From a virus, in the IMG/VR virus record IMGVR_UViG_3300031823_000002, positions 1 through 64,000 of that record: DNA of 64,000 bases; one strand, 5' to 3'. The stretch's first letter is position 1; the number at the start of each line of letters is the position of its first letter. A model generated the notes under the pieces. That model did not search any database and had not been told where the DNA came from. It worked only from the letters and a program-made list of their open reading frames with translations. A program made the position numbers and the translations under genes. Positions 1 through 8,048 of the stretch are shown here, one piece after another.

Positions 1-93
1 CACGTGGTCTGCGTGGATTGCTTCGTAAAGCTCGTTCAGGAGCACACCGTCATACTCGGCGGATCGATACGGCACGGAGTGGTGATCGAATGA
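1..93 (+). CDS. C-terminal end of an unknown protein, cut by the window edge
   Basis: The frame is open from the first base to TGA at 91-93, giving the last 30 residues. A VCVDC segment near the cut edge suggests a metal-binding Cys pair. The stop overlaps the next start as ATGA, the junction style used throughout this block, which supports a real gene end. Confidence 0.6.
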   Translation, partial: HVVCVDCFVKLVQEHTVILGGSIRHGVVIE

Positions 94-398
94 GCATGAT
101 GTGGTTTGGGAAATGGCACCCTGCACCAGCCTATAGCGACTGCCCGCAGACGGAAACTCCCGCAGGACGCGCCTGCGTATACTGCGACGAGTTGATCGCG
201 GTCGGTGAGGACGGGTGGATATATGACAATGGTTCCGTGCATCACCGCGAATGCCAGTTTCGCGCAGTCGTAGGATCGGTTGCGCATCAGCAGAAGCGCT
301 GCTCTTGCTTCGGCGGCAACGGCACAGATAAGGAAGACGGCATGACGCGGCGGGAAGGCGCACAGGCGGCGCTGGACTATCACGAGGGCCGTCGATGA
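90..398 (+). CDS. Small Cys/His-rich phage protein
   Basis: 102 residues, starting at the ATG that overlaps the preceding stop, with a GGAG-like site upstream. Cysteines occur as CVYC (about residues 29-32), HHREC and CSC, after a conserved-looking GSVAHQQKRC stretch. I recognise this as a common short phage protein type with the ending SVAHQQKRCxCFGG, but no function is known to me. Probably binds zinc. Confidence 0.8.
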   Translation: MSMMWFGKWHPAPAYSDCPQTETPAGRACVYCDELIAVGEDGWIYDNGSVHHRECQFRAVVGSVAHQQKRCSCFGGNGTDKEDGMTRREGAQAALDYHEGRR

Positions 399-604
399 AG
401 CGCGGCGACTTTGTATGGATCGAGCGCGGTGACGTGAAGATGCAGGCCATGGTGACACTGGCGTCGCCCAACGAAGATTCGCTCATGGTCATGTTCGACG
501 GCATGTTCTGCGGATACGTGAATGCGATGCCACTGCTCCGCGATGACGAAGGCGTATACCACGACCTGCTGGAAAATAAGCCGGTAGAGGTTCGGCCAGC
601 ATGA
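395..604 (+). CDS. Hypothetical 69-residue protein
   Basis: Starts with an ATGA overlap on the previous gene. The sequence alternates short beta-like segments (DFVWIERGDVKMQAMVTLAS) and reads like a small beta barrel; no family recognised. A 12-codon frame beginning MSYVIK at 601 overlaps its stop and could be a minute peptide, but I do not list it separately. Confidence 0.7.
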   Translation: MKRGDFVWIERGDVKMQAMVTLASPNEDSLMVMFDGMFCGYVNAMPLLRDDEGVYHDLLENKPVEVRPA

Positions 605-641
605 GCTACGTAATCAAGATCGAGTGGTTGAGGGACTGAAG

Positions 642-818
642 ATGTCTGACGCAGAAAATAATCCTATACTCCATGGCAGCGTTACCGTAGCCAACACCGC
701 ATGCCCAGATTGCGGATCGACCGAGTTCGAAATGCGCAACTACGAACAGTTGTGGCATGAGGGCGACATTCACTGCGCCCGGTGCGGGAAATTTATTCGC
801 AGGTTCGATGCGGGGTGA
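642..818 (+). CDS. Zinc-ribbon protein, 58 residues
   Basis: Two CxxC knuckles, CPDCG and CARCG, about 30 residues apart form a classic zinc ribbon. I chose the ATG at 642 because GAGGGA lies just upstream; a longer reading from GTG 624 has no such site. Target and role unknown. Confidence 0.75.
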   Translation: MSDAENNPILHGSVTVANTACPDCGSTEFEMRNYEQLWHEGDIHCARCGKFIRRFDAG

Positions 819-819
819 T

Positions 820-906
820 ATGCACCACTCTTGGGTGATCTATGCCGTCGTCGGCTTTGTGGCTGGCGTGGTGACCAAACAACTGGTTAAGAGGAGAAGT
901 AGATAA
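820..906 (+). CDS. Tiny single-span membrane protein, 28 residues
   Basis: One hydrophobic helix (VIYAVVGFVAGVV) followed by a basic end KRRSR, so probably an inner-membrane peptide with the C-terminus inside. The stop TAA overlaps the next ATG. Two similar micro-proteins (5255-5347, 57745-57852) occur elsewhere in the element. Confidence 0.6.
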   Translation: MHHSWVIYAVVGFVAGVVTKQLVKRRSR

Positions 907-1163
907 TGGCGGAACCGCCGAAGGAAGTGCAGGAGTTTGAAGTCTACGCATGGGTAGGCCGGGACGAGTTGGGGTCGGGCCTGTTCGGGCTGAAGCAGGG
1001 CAACGTGCCAGCGGGGACGATCCCCATGGTATCCACCAATCAGGAAAAGCTGGATAAGTACTGGGGTCAAGCTGAGGCTCAGTCGGAGGCTTACGGCCAG
1101 CGAATTTATTTCGTCAAGCTCACGTTCGCGGAAGTGGTGCGGGAGACGAAGCATGGTGACTGA
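906..1163 (+). CDS. Hypothetical 85-residue protein
   Basis: Starts in a TAATG overlap, preceded by AAGAGGAGAAGTAG. Acidic N-terminus, then FEVYAWVGRDELGSGLFGLKQG, which looks like a compact alpha/beta fold. Family not recognised. Its end overlaps the next gene by 11 bases. Confidence 0.75.
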   Translation: MAEPPKEVQEFEVYAWVGRDELGSGLFGLKQGNVPAGTIPMVSTNQEKLDKYWGQAEAQSEAYGQRIYFVKLTFAEVVRETKHGD

Positions 1164-1428
1164 TAAAACCGTCGAGTTCATCCCTTCAGGCCGGGGCAAG
1201 GCGCAGTGTCCACCCGATCCTGACTTCCCCAACGGGATTGCCATACACGCTCCCGTGGGCGTGCCGGTAAGCTGCAAGGTGGAGCTACCCTATCCCGCGC
1301 CAGAATGTGGCATGTGGAAGGTCACCTGCACGACCTGCAACTTTAGCATTCTGGTCACCGCAGCCGGTCGCCCTGACGACCCGATCAGCGTGCGCCTGCC
1401 ATGCAAGATCGGAGCGACGAATGCCTGA
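1153..1428 (+). CDS. Hypothetical phage protein with a CTTC motif
   Basis: 91 residues; VEFIPSGRGKAQCPPDPDFP at the N-terminus and CKVELPYPAPECG then CTTC in the middle. This N-terminal signature is familiar from uncharacterised phage proteins. The Cys pairs suggest a metal or disulfide site. Function unknown. Confidence 0.75.
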   Translation: MVTDKTVEFIPSGRGKAQCPPDPDFPNGIAIHAPVGVPVSCKVELPYPAPECGMWKVTCTTCNFSILVTAAGRPDDPISVRLPCKIGATNA

Positions 1429-1651
1429 GAAGATGTGCGCGTGCGGGAAGCCACTGCACTACACGTCTGAGCTTACGCAGCATCTGGTGGAAACGATGAT
1501 TGCCGATCTGGGCGACTGCGTCAAAATCACTGTGATGGAACTAGGGAGGGCATTCATGGTGCCAAGGCATTTCATCGCGCTGCACACTATTACTGGCCGC
1601 GATCTACCTAAACTTGCAGAGCAATACGGGTTCAAAGAAATTAAACCGTAG
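1421..1651 (+). CDS. Hypothetical 76-residue protein
   Basis: The ATG at 1421 overlaps the previous gene. Short N-terminal CACG motif, then two amphipathic helices and GRAFMVPRHFIALHTITG. No family recognised. A longer reading from 1307 would lie almost wholly inside the upstream gene and is rejected. Confidence 0.7.
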   Translation: MPEKMCACGKPLHYTSELTQHLVETMIADLGDCVKITVMELGRAFMVPRHFIALHTITGRDLPKLAEQYGFKEIKP

Positions 1652-1660
1652 GTGTTTACG

Positions 1661-2152
1661 ATGCTCATTCATGACAAACAGGGGCGATTCGCTGGCGGAT
1701 CGTATTGGACTGAGAGAAAGGGTGATCCACGCATCAGCGGTGAGAACCATGGTAACTGGCAGGGAGATTTAATTTCCTACTCGCAGCTTCATCGCTGGGC
1801 AAAGAAACAATTTCCATCTCCGATGGAGTGTTGGATTTGCGGAGCCAGTAATTGCAAGCTAAACATGGCCTGCATTAACAAGATTTACACCAGATCAGAT
1901 GCGACTTGGGCGCGGCTATGTATAAGATGCCACCGAATTTTAGATGAGCACCCATTCTCTGATCGCGGTATGGATTCGAGACGAAAGACCGTCGTAGAAC
2001 TAGCCAGCAAAGGCTTAACGACAAATCAGATTGCAGTTGCCGTGAACGTGAGCGCCAGAACGGTGGTGCGTGACTTGGCATATATTGCGACTACGAAGAA
2101 GCCGCCCGGTCGAGAGCTACCCCGGCATGGGCTTGAGGAAGAGGTGAAATGA
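1661..2152 (+). CDS. HNH-like zinc protein with C-terminal helix-turn-helix
   Basis: 163 residues. The centre carries CWICG...C and LCIRCHRILDEH, the paired-Cys scaffold usual in HNH nucleases, although the full HNH triad is not clear. The C-terminal part (LASKGLTTNQIAVAVNVSA then RTVVRDL) is a plain helix-turn-helix. The combination suggests a DNA-binding protein, either a degenerate homing-type nuclease or a small regulator. ATG 1661 is preferred over GTG 1652. Confidence 0.7.
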   Translation: MLIHDKQGRFAGGSYWTERKGDPRISGENHGNWQGDLISYSQLHRWAKKQFPSPMECWICGASNCKLNMACINKIYTRSDATWARLCIRCHRILDEHPFSDRGMDSRRKTVVELASKGLTTNQIAVAVNVSARTVVRDLAYIATTKKPPGRELPRHGLEEEVK

Positions 2153-2571
2153 ACGAGTGCAACATACTTGAGGCAACGCATGTCTTCTACAGGGGAAAGA
2201 TGCATCGCATCGCTTCCAAGTGGGGGATCAGCGTCGCGAATCGTCTTGCCAAGCCGTCTGAAGGCGGCTTTGGCTGCATTACCGACACGGGCGAGCGCAT
2301 CAGCATGTGGGATGCTGAGCGGTACTTCCGAGAGCCACAGGAAGAGCCTTTCATGAGCGTGTGGACGATCTACTACAACCCCCGTGACTTTCCCGGCAAG
2401 TACGTAGCACGTCGGCACGACATCTTCCGTAACAGGACGGAGCCGCAGGCCAGCAGCGAATACTTCATGGCCGACACTCTTGATGAAATCCGGTCGTTGA
2501 TCCCGTTCGGTCTGGCCTGCCTGACGCGCTCTGAGGGCGATGAACCGCAGATTGTGGAGACTTGGATATGA
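2149..2571 (+). CDS. Hypothetical 140-residue protein
   Basis: ATGA overlap with the preceding gene. The N-terminal half contains a small SH3-like beta segment (FYRGKMHRIASKWG). The second half beginning MSVWTIYYNPRDFPGKYVAR reads like an independent small phage protein, so this could be a fusion or two genes with the second starting at ATG 2353. No function recognised. Confidence 0.7.
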   Translation: MNECNILEATHVFYRGKMHRIASKWGISVANRLAKPSEGGFGCITDTGERISMWDAERYFREPQEEPFMSVWTIYYNPRDFPGKYVARRHDIFRNRTEPQASSEYFMADTLDEIRSLIPFGLACLTRSEGDEPQIVETWI

Positions 2572-2750
2572 CAACAGAAATAAGTGGATGTGATTTGTGC
2601 GGAGACTTCCCTGTGGAACTCGGAGCGAAATGCCATCCGACAGCGCCTTTGCGCGTAGAGATGACTCGTGAAGATGAACTGGTTCTGTATTGTTATCTGC
2701 CCGAATGCAATCGCGAGGTGGCAAGGTTTCGAGTCGAGGTGACCCGATGA
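2568..2750 (+). CDS. Small Cys-rich protein
   Basis: 60 residues with CDLCGD near the N-terminus, a lone Cys in CHP and CYLPECN near the end, a likely four-Cys zinc site. Overlaps both neighbours by ATGA. Confidence 0.7.
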   Translation: MTTEISGCDLCGDFPVELGAKCHPTAPLRVEMTREDELVLYCYLPECNREVARFRVEVTR

Positions 2751-3100
2751 CGCCGGAAGAGGGAATTAAGCAGATCGATGAAGCGCGGTGGGAGAGAGAC
2801 AAGTTCGGCTATCTCAACCTGCATGTGAGCTTCCCGGACGGGAGGCCGGTCCACGCCTTTCTTTCGATGCGCCCGCCTTACTGCGACCGAGGCCACATCC
2901 AACTCAACGTCGATGGGCCGCTGGAACTGGACGGACACGACAGCTTTCCCCGGTTTTTCTTCTCCTTTGAAGAGGCCGATGCTCACGCAAGGGAGTTCCT
3001 GAAGTGGCGGCTCTGGAAGGAGCGTACGCATTCCTATGCTGAGATACGTAGTGCGTTTGAGATTGAAGGTGGCCCCACCGGGACTGGCGGGGCCGCGTGA
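2747..3100 (+). CDS. Hypothetical 117-residue protein ending in a terminator-like hairpin
   Basis: Last gene of the first rightward run. Contains HVSFPDGRPVHAFLSMRPPY and two helices. Its final codons contain GGCCCC and GGGGCC arms, an inverted repeat between convergent genes that may end transcription from both sides. Family unknown. Confidence 0.75.
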   Translation: MTPEEGIKQIDEARWERDKFGYLNLHVSFPDGRPVHAFLSMRPPYCDRGHIQLNVDGPLELDGHDSFPRFFFSFEEADAHAREFLKWRLWKERTHSYAEIRSAFEIEGGPTGTGGAA

Positions 3101-3102
3101 TG

Positions 3103-3465
3103 TTACGCTTTTCTCTTCTTAAAGGTCGGCACCCAGCCTTCGTCCATACGACGCCGCATCACCGCCTTGCTGCTGATCGAGCGGCGGCGCTTGGTCAGCG
3201 AGTCCCGCTGGCTGGCAATGGCGGCAGCAACCTTGGGCGGCAGCGCCAGACGCGTCAGGCCGTTCTCGTCCATGCACTCGATGAAAATGAAGTCTCCAAG
3301 CTCTTCATGGCGAAGGGTCTGCACCACAAACGTCTCGCTCTTGCCGGTCAATGTCTGCACGTTCTTGACGGTGGATGGTTTGGTTGTGAGGCTGATGTCA
3401 TGCAACCCTCCGTAGGTGCGGTCGTACTTGCTGATTGTCTGTGTTTCTACTTGTCCGTTAGTCAT
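3103..3465 (-). CDS. Hypothetical basic protein, leftward
   Basis: 120 residues, starting after AGGAAAGGACACAAATAAA. The C-terminus is strongly basic (KRRRSI, MRRRMDEGW, KKRK), which fits nucleic-acid binding. It is the only leftward gene in the first 12 kb and faces the preceding block tail to tail. A GATAAT -10-like box lies upstream. No family recognised. Confidence 0.75.
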   Translation of the reverse strand: MTNGQVETQTISKYDRTYGGLHDISLTTKPSTVKNVQTLTGKSETFVVQTLRHEELGDFIFIECMDENGLTRLALPPKVAAAIASQRDSLTKRRRSISSKAVMRRRMDEGWVPTFKKRKA

Positions 3466-3479
3466 TTTATTTGTGTCCT

Positions 3480-3688
3480 TTCCTATCTCTATTATCTCAA
3501 GCGCATTTTTAAAAAGTACGAAATGCCCAGTGTTTATGCGGGTTTGCGCTTAGTAAGTGCTTGAAATTCAGTATTAGAAAAAATAACTTGACAGGCACTC
3601 CGCTTATTTTTCGGTACTTGTCGCTTTAAGCTTGAAAACGCTGGGTTGAACGCGGTATCCTGCGCCTTCGATCCGGGAGGAAATCTCA
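3480..3688. promoter_or_regulatory. Divergent promoter region
   Basis: AT-rich 200-bp gap between the leftward gene at 3465 and the rightward gene at 3689. Rightward -35-like TTGACA lies at 3588-3593; a leftward GATAAT lies just upstream of the 3465 gene. The inverted pair GCATTT and AAATGC around a run of T and A could be an operator. GGGAGGAAA precedes the 3689 start. Confidence 0.5.
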
Positions 3689-3979
3689 ATGGCAACTGAA
3701 GCGTTGGAAGCGTACGTTCTGGAAAACAGCGCACGCTACAGGGACGAGTTTGGACAGGGCACCCTGTGCATTCTCGATGAGTCTGGCGACAGCCGGATAC
3801 AGTGGGACCGGAACAATCCTGAACAGGTAGCCGCCGCGCAAGCACGGTTCAATGAACTGAGGGCGAAGCGCTATCTAGCCTACAAGGTAGACGCCAAGGG
3901 CGGACAGGGCGAGGTGATCGACAAATTCGATCCCAGCGCCGAGCGCATCATTCTCCACGCGCCCATGATCGGTGGCTAG
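3689..3979 (+). CDS. Hypothetical 96-residue protein
   Basis: First gene after the divergent promoter, with a strong GGGAGGAAA ribosome site. Alpha/beta composition with WDRNNPEQVAAAQARFNEL as a helical middle. Reads like a small soluble phage protein with no recognised domain. Confidence 0.8.
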   Translation: MATEALEAYVLENSARYRDEFGQGTLCILDESGDSRIQWDRNNPEQVAAAQARFNELRAKRYLAYKVDAKGGQGEVIDKFDPSAERIILHAPMIGG

Positions 3980-3981
3980 CG

Positions 3982-4185
3982 ATGAACGTGAAAGCAAGGC
4001 TGGCTCAAGCTCTCATGGAAGCCGACGCACCGGCTGACATGATCGATGACGCCACACGCGGCAGATATGCCGATTTCGAAAGTGACAGCGCTACGCCGAT
4101 CATGGACCTTGTGCGCGATTGTCGCAGGCTTGGCCTGAACGAGATTGCGACGCGTGCCATGGACGGAGAGTTCGACGGGGAGTGA
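3982..4185 (+). CDS. Hypothetical 67-residue helical protein
   Basis: Two bases after the previous stop. Predominantly helical and acidic, ending DGEFDGE. Function unknown. An ATTTAAAT octamer lies right after the stop codon. Confidence 0.7.
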   Translation: MNVKARLAQALMEADAPADMIDDATRGRYADFESDSATPIMDLVRDCRRLGLNEIATRAMDGEFDGE

Positions 4186-4191
4186 ATTTAA

Positions 4192-4608
4192 ATGTGCCTG
4201 ACAAAAGTCATCAGCAGCCCTGCAAAGGTGTCGGACCTGATCGTAGACGGATGGAAGGAGTTCGGTGGCGGCAGGAAGTCGCTGACTTTCGCGAACATGA
4301 CCGGCGATGTCGCGCTGGACAAGTGGCTTTTTGCCAATCTGATAAGACCTCCAATAAAAATCAGGGCCAGCGATGGTAAAGAGTACGAGGCAGGGTTCCA
4401 CGTCTATGCCGAAGAGAGTGACCTCAGGAATCGCTATCGCTTACGGCGCGTGTACTACCGCCGCGTCACCTGCGTCGGCGAGCAGGATGGAAGCAAATGC
4501 GTCATCGCGCAGGAGATGTATGTGCCATCAAATCAGGACTCGTGGCCTCCGCTGCCGCCGCCTCAAACAAAGAAAAACCTGATGAAAAGGATTAAGGGGG
4601 CGTCGTGA
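4192..4608 (+). CDS. Hypothetical 138-residue protein
   Basis: Begins MCLTKVISSP; includes a basic central segment RNRYRLRRVYYRRVTC and a proline-rich end (SWPPLPPPQTKKN). Four-base overlap with the next gene. No family recognised. Confidence 0.75.
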   Translation: MCLTKVISSPAKVSDLIVDGWKEFGGGRKSLTFANMTGDVALDKWLFANLIRPPIKIRASDGKEYEAGFHVYAEESDLRNRYRLRRVYYRRVTCVGEQDGSKCVIAQEMYVPSNQDSWPPLPPPQTKKNLMKRIKGAS

Positions 4609-5258
4609 ATCTGAAGGTTGATTACAGCCAGTGGATAAACAGTGGATTCTGGGGCGGTCTGGGTAGCTCGACCGGCAACAGCAAGAGCAATATTCAGTAC
4701 ATCTACCAACCCGCCGCAGTGACGGGCCAGTACTGCCCCGAGACCCACATCATTTACCAGTATCAGAACGTTTCTAACCTCAAATACGAGGTGACGAACT
4801 GGTATCAGGCACTGGTGGGTGGCGCATACATTCAGAGCGGAGCGACTGCCGCAAACTCCATCATCTACAGCAACCTTGGCCAACAAGCGCCGGAGACAGC
4901 CGAAGAAAAGGCTGCACGCGTGAAGCGGTTCGCGGAGCTAGAGGCAAAGCGCAAGGCCGCGTCTCTCCGCGCTGAGCACCTGCTGTTTACGATCCTGACC
5001 CCGTCGCAGGTAAGGCAGTATACGGACGACGCCTATGTCGAACAGGAGATCGATGGGCGCATCTATCGGCTACACTGCAACAGCCGGTCGGGCAACGTGA
5101 TCCTGCTGGAAGACGGCAAGCCGAAGTTCAAGTATTGTGCTCATCCAATCGACGCGCACGACGTACCGATGCCCGATGTCCTGCTTAGCCAGCTTTTGAT
5201 GTTGAAGACGGATGAGCAGGCGTTTCTCAAGATCGCCAACAGGACGGTGTTGCAATGA
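4605..5258 (+). CDS. Hypothetical 217-residue phage protein
   Basis: GTG start at 4605 overlaps the upstream stop. The N-terminal half is Ser/Asn/Tyr-rich. The C-terminal half (RAEHLLFTILTPSQVRQY, GRIYRLHCNSRSGNVIL, YCAHP) matches a recurrent uncharacterised phage protein. Residues 110-215 look like one compact alpha/beta domain. Function unknown. Confidence 0.8.
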   Translation: MNLKVDYSQWINSGFWGGLGSSTGNSKSNIQYIYQPAAVTGQYCPETHIIYQYQNVSNLKYEVTNWYQALVGGAYIQSGATAANSIIYSNLGQQAPETAEEKAARVKRFAELEAKRKAASLRAEHLLFTILTPSQVRQYTDDAYVEQEIDGRIYRLHCNSRSGNVILLEDGKPKFKYCAHPIDAHDVPMPDVLLSQLLMLKTDEQAFLKIANRTVLQ

Positions 5259-5347
5259 CGCCCAGAACTATCAGACTGTTAGAAGATATCGTGCTGCCGC
5301 TGTTGGTTGGCATAACTATCGGCTGTCTGTTAAAGCAGTTGCTATGA
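5255..5347 (+). CDS. Micro membrane protein, 30 residues
   Basis: ATGA overlaps on both sides tie this reading frame into the operon. One hydrophobic segment (DIVLPLLVGITIGCLL) makes it a likely single-span membrane peptide. Short holin-like or regulatory peptides have this form, but there is no lysis gene nearby to support that. Confidence 0.6.
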   Translation: MTPRTIRLLEDIVLPLLVGITIGCLLKQLL

Positions 5348-5781
5348 CACCTGAAGAGCTAAGCGAACTGGAGCGGCTGCGCAAGGAGAACGACATCATG
5401 CGCGGGCTGATCGCCGAAAGCAACATGGACTGCATCTACTGTGGCCTGCCGAAGGCGGACATGGTGAAGTGCCCGTCTGGCTTTCCGGGATGTGGACGCG
5501 CAGACGATATGCTGCTTACGGTTTCCGTCAAAGAGATACTGGAACGAAACCGGATGCTGAGCGACATCGCGCTGTCGGCGGCGTGTCTGAAATTAAATAT
5601 CGAGCACGGCTTTAAACCCAGCCTGCACGCACTGAACCGCGATCTGGCCGCTTTTGACCGTCGCTTTGGAGGAAACATCGATGAGCCGCAAAGTAAACCC
5701 AAAAGAGCCAGAGGTGGACGAAAACATGGTCGGCTTCAACCTGCCAAAGGAAAACCTCCGGTGCCTCGTCGTCCTCAGTGA
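5344..5781 (+). CDS. Hypothetical protein with coiled-coil start and a Cys cluster
   Basis: 145 residues from the ATG overlapping the upstream TGA. The N-terminus is coiled-coil-like (EELSELERLRKENDIM), followed by CIYCGLPKADMVKCPSGFPGC, a zinc-like site. The last 33 residues overlap the next gene out of frame by about 100 bases and are Pro/Arg/Lys-rich, so the natural end may have been lost. Confidence 0.65.
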   Translation: MTPEELSELERLRKENDIMRGLIAESNMDCIYCGLPKADMVKCPSGFPGCGRADDMLLTVSVKEILERNRMLSDIALSAACLKLNIEHGFKPSLHALNRDLAAFDRRFGGNIDEPQSKPKRARGGRKHGRLQPAKGKPPVPRRPQ

Positions 5782-6178
5782 CCAAATTGCCGAGGCGATA
5801 TCGCGGAATGCGGGCGATGCGTTCTGGCGCGGCTTTATCGTCGAAGATCGCGAGACCGGCGATTCATGGATGCATCTGCACCTGACTCCGGAACAACGAA
5901 AGCGCCCGGTCAAGGAACAGATTCAGTACATTGCCTCCAGCTTCGAAAAAGTGATGCGTGGAGGGCTGGCGTTAATGGCTGGCACGGCCAAGGGCCTTGA
6001 GGGGGCCATGCGCGACGATAACGGCGTTCCCAAGGGGCTGGTGACCTGTTTCTACCCACCCACCCCCGAAGACCCTCAGGCGACGCTGGACTGGCTGCTT
6101 GCGCAGGATTTGATCGAAGTCAGGCAGATCATCAAGGACGGAAAAGAGATTCCGATAGGCAAAGAGGGGAAGGCGTGA
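5681..6178 (+). CDS. Hypothetical 165-residue protein
   Basis: ATG 5681 follows TGGAGGAAACATCG. Contains WRGFIVEDRETGDSWMHLHL and a helical C-terminal half. Overlaps the preceding frame by about 100 bases. Family unknown; codon pattern and ribosome site favour this frame as genuine. Confidence 0.75.
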   Translation: MSRKVNPKEPEVDENMVGFNLPKENLRCLVVLSDQIAEAISRNAGDAFWRGFIVEDRETGDSWMHLHLTPEQRKRPVKEQIQYIASSFEKVMRGGLALMAGTAKGLEGAMRDDNGVPKGLVTCFYPPTPEDPQATLDWLLAQDLIEVRQIIKDGKEIPIGKEGKA

Positions 6179-6525
6179 CCATAAAAACCGACGAGTGCGA
6201 CTTTTGCAGTAGTCACGCTGTCGTGCGCCGGTATCAGTGCAGGGACTTCGAAGCGGAGTCCAAAAGCGCGGGCGTTCTGTACGTCGAGCCTAAAGCTACA
6301 AGACCAACCAACCTTGTGCTCCGTTCCATCAACTACTGGGCAGCGTGCGCGGAGTGTTCACGCTACGTGGATGCTGAGGATATCGATGGATTGCTGAAAC
6401 ATGTGGACTTAGCTTTAGATACACAGAGAAGACTCAGTCCGTCCAAGCGCGAAGCCTTTCTCGCCCATACGCGTCACGTCTATACACTGTTTTTCAGGAA
6501 CCGGATTCGCATCGCGGCGGAATGA
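6175..6525 (+). CDS. Cys-rich protein of a repeated family
   Basis: GTG start overlapping the previous stop. CDFCS near the N-terminus and WAACAECSRYVDAEDIDGLL in the middle form a two-part Cys site. The same layout is seen at 34409-34744 and 56113-56550 in this element, so it is one of a dispersed paralogous set. Function unknown. Confidence 0.75.
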   Translation: MTIKTDECDFCSSHAVVRRYQCRDFEAESKSAGVLYVEPKATRPTNLVLRSINYWAACAECSRYVDAEDIDGLLKHVDLALDTQRRLSPSKREAFLAHTRHVYTLFFRNRIRIAAE

Positions 6526-6562
6526 GGGATACTGTATTCCATGTATCGGGAGGGACCGAGCT

Positions 6563-6880
6563 ATGTGTGGTGGAACTGTAAAAATCGAACTCCTAGATTT
6601 CGACGAAGCCAGCAGCATTCTTGACGTACTTGTCAGCGGTGCAAAACACCGACCGGAGCAAGTCAAGCCGCTTATCGACAAAGGCTTCGCCGCGTTAGAT
6701 CGCTACTTTTGTCGCGGGGCGAACTACGACGAGCATCACGTTAGAGCGGCTTGGACGGGAATGGTGACGAAAATAGTAGCGGAGAGGTTGGCGAACGGCG
6801 ATGTGCAGGCGATTGAAGCCGTAGAGCAGATACTGATGGGCTTGTATGAGCGAAATACTGCTTCCCGGAATGATGGTTGA
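6563..6880 (+). CDS. Hypothetical 105-residue helical protein
   Basis: Preceded by GGGAGGGACCGAGCT. Mostly helical with a short DYFCRGANYDEHH-like central part (RYFCRGANYDEHHVRAAW). Overlaps the YkgJ-like gene by 35 bases. No family recognised. Confidence 0.7.
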   Translation: MCGGTVKIELLDFDEASSILDVLVSGAKHRPEQVKPLIDKGFAALDRYFCRGANYDEHHVRAAWTGMVTKIVAERLANGDVQAIEAVEQILMGLYERNTASRNDG

Positions 6881-7245
6881 GCGGTTACCCTGCGCATCCT
6901 GTACGGCGATGTGCTGCGGGCCGGTGCCGATCCCTGCGGCGCGGCTTCCCAAAATTCGCGAGCACCTGAACGCATTGCCAGCAGAAGAGCGCAGGCGTCT
7001 GGCGAAGCAGGAGCGCGGGGAACTGGATTGCGGCTTTCTGGACAAGGACAATTACCGCTGCACGATCTACCCGGTGCGGCCATGGGTATGCGAGGCGTTT
7101 GGCCGGGCTGGTGTGCCCGAAGGTAGACAAGCTGGTGCAGATCATTCCGCCCATGGTTGAAAAGGAGCAGATCGAGAAAGAGATCGCCACGCCCATCGTC
7201 GCTTCGTCAGATCGGTGGAACTGGAAGAGGATGGATTTCGAGTGA
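6846..7245 (+). pseudogene. YkgJ-type metal-cluster protein gene, apparently frameshifted
   Basis: The start reads MSEILLPGMMVERLPCASC, followed by CASCTAMCC, then CGFLDKDNYRCTIYPVRPWVC, the spaced Cys pattern of the YkgJ (CxxCxxCC) zinc/iron-chelating family. After EAFGRA at about 7110 this frame drifts and stops at 7160. The neighbouring frame continues in family style with VCPKVDKLVQIIPP to a stop at 7245. One extra base in the GGG run near 7108 would explain it. It could be real decay, a sequencing indel or programmed frameshifting. A second, intact relative is at 33053-33565. Confidence 0.7.
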
Positions 7246-7263
7246 AGCTTCGGGAGGGGATAC

Positions 7264-7875
7264 GTGGATGACGAGCTAGCCCGCGCCTTAGAAGATATGG
7301 CCCGCAGGATCGAGGAGCTTGCTATCGATCACCGCCAACGGACAGAGCAGTCAGTTGCGGAACGCGGCCCCCAGAATTCATGGCTGCGAAAAGATGCAAT
7401 GGAAATCTTTACGCTCGACGGTGAAGAGTGCTGGATAATAAAGCCCCGCGTTTGGGATGAATTTGATGAGATCGCCAAGGAATTACCGGATTTTCGCGGC
7501 CTAACGGTTGAATATAACGGCTACGTATGTTTCAAGCAGAAGCCGGTCATCGAGCCGGGAAACCGTGGCATATTGACCTACATCCCGGTGCATGGCGGTA
7601 TCACCTATTGCGTGCATGATGAAATCGGAAGCGTCTACGGTTTCGACACGGCGCACAGTGATTCCGATCAGTATCCAATCAGAGACGTTGACTGGGTAAA
7701 GAATAATATTCTGCTGATGATGCTTGGCATCCGCAAAGCGGCGGAGATCGAACCGGAGTACCTCAGGGCTGACGGTGATAATCAGCGCCGTGCAGAGCTA
7801 GTACAGCCATTGGTTGATCTCGCTGACGGACTGAATTTCGGGACGATGATCAACCTCCTTACTGGCGAGCTATAA
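7264..7875 (+). CDS. Hypothetical 203-residue phage protein
   Basis: GTG start five bases after GGGAGGGG. The middle part, ILTYIPVHGGITYCVHDE then YGFDTAHSDSDQYPI and RDVDWVKNNI, is a pattern I associate with an uncharacterised phage family often found near other small accessory genes. Last protein gene before the RNA island. Confidence 0.75.
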   Translation: MDDELARALEDMARRIEELAIDHRQRTEQSVAERGPQNSWLRKDAMEIFTLDGEECWIIKPRVWDEFDEIAKELPDFRGLTVEYNGYVCFKQKPVIEPGNRGILTYIPVHGGITYCVHDEIGSVYGFDTAHSDSDQYPIRDVDWVKNNILLMMLGIRKAAEIEPEYLRADGDNQRRAELVQPLVDLADGLNFGTMINLLTGEL

Positions 7876-7887
7876 GACGGCTATTGT

Positions 7888-7920
7888 TTGACACTCCAGT
7901 GCGGCCCGTGCAACCATACC
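7888..7920 (+). promoter_or_regulatory. Promoter-like element, TTGACAC family
   Basis: TTGACA at 7888-7893 is followed by CTCCAGTGCGG, resembling the TTGACAC plus GTRCCGAG family found at five other places in this element. The -10 box is poor (CATACC, 21 bases away). It precedes the structured RNA at 7941. Confidence 0.35.
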
Positions 7921-7940
7921 TGAGTTATGACCATGAAACA

Positions 7941-8015
7941 CCTTAGTTCGCTGTCCTCTAGCTCATCTCTGAGCGAAAGCGGAGGCGTGTAGCTGAGGAC
8001 TAACTAGGTTCAGCG
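7941..8015 (+). ncRNA. Structured RNA of unknown family
   Basis: A long imperfect stem: CCTTAGTT pairs with AACTAGG, GTCCTC (7953-7958) with GAGGAC (7995-8000), then AGCT with AGCT, and an apical part with GC-GAAA-GC. It lies between a TTGACA element and an intrinsic terminator, and no protein frame covers it. The function is unknown; I see no match to tmRNA, 6S, RNase P or a known ribozyme core. Confidence 0.5.
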
Positions 8016-8017
8016 AG

Positions 8018-8048
8018 CGCCTTCCGAATGCCGGAAGGCGTTTTTATT
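8018..8048 (+). terminator. Intrinsic terminator
   Basis: CGCCTTCC (8018-8025) pairs perfectly with GGAAGGCG (8033-8040), followed at once by TTTTTATTT. It ends the structured RNA upstream and sits seven bases before the first tRNA. Confidence 0.8.
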
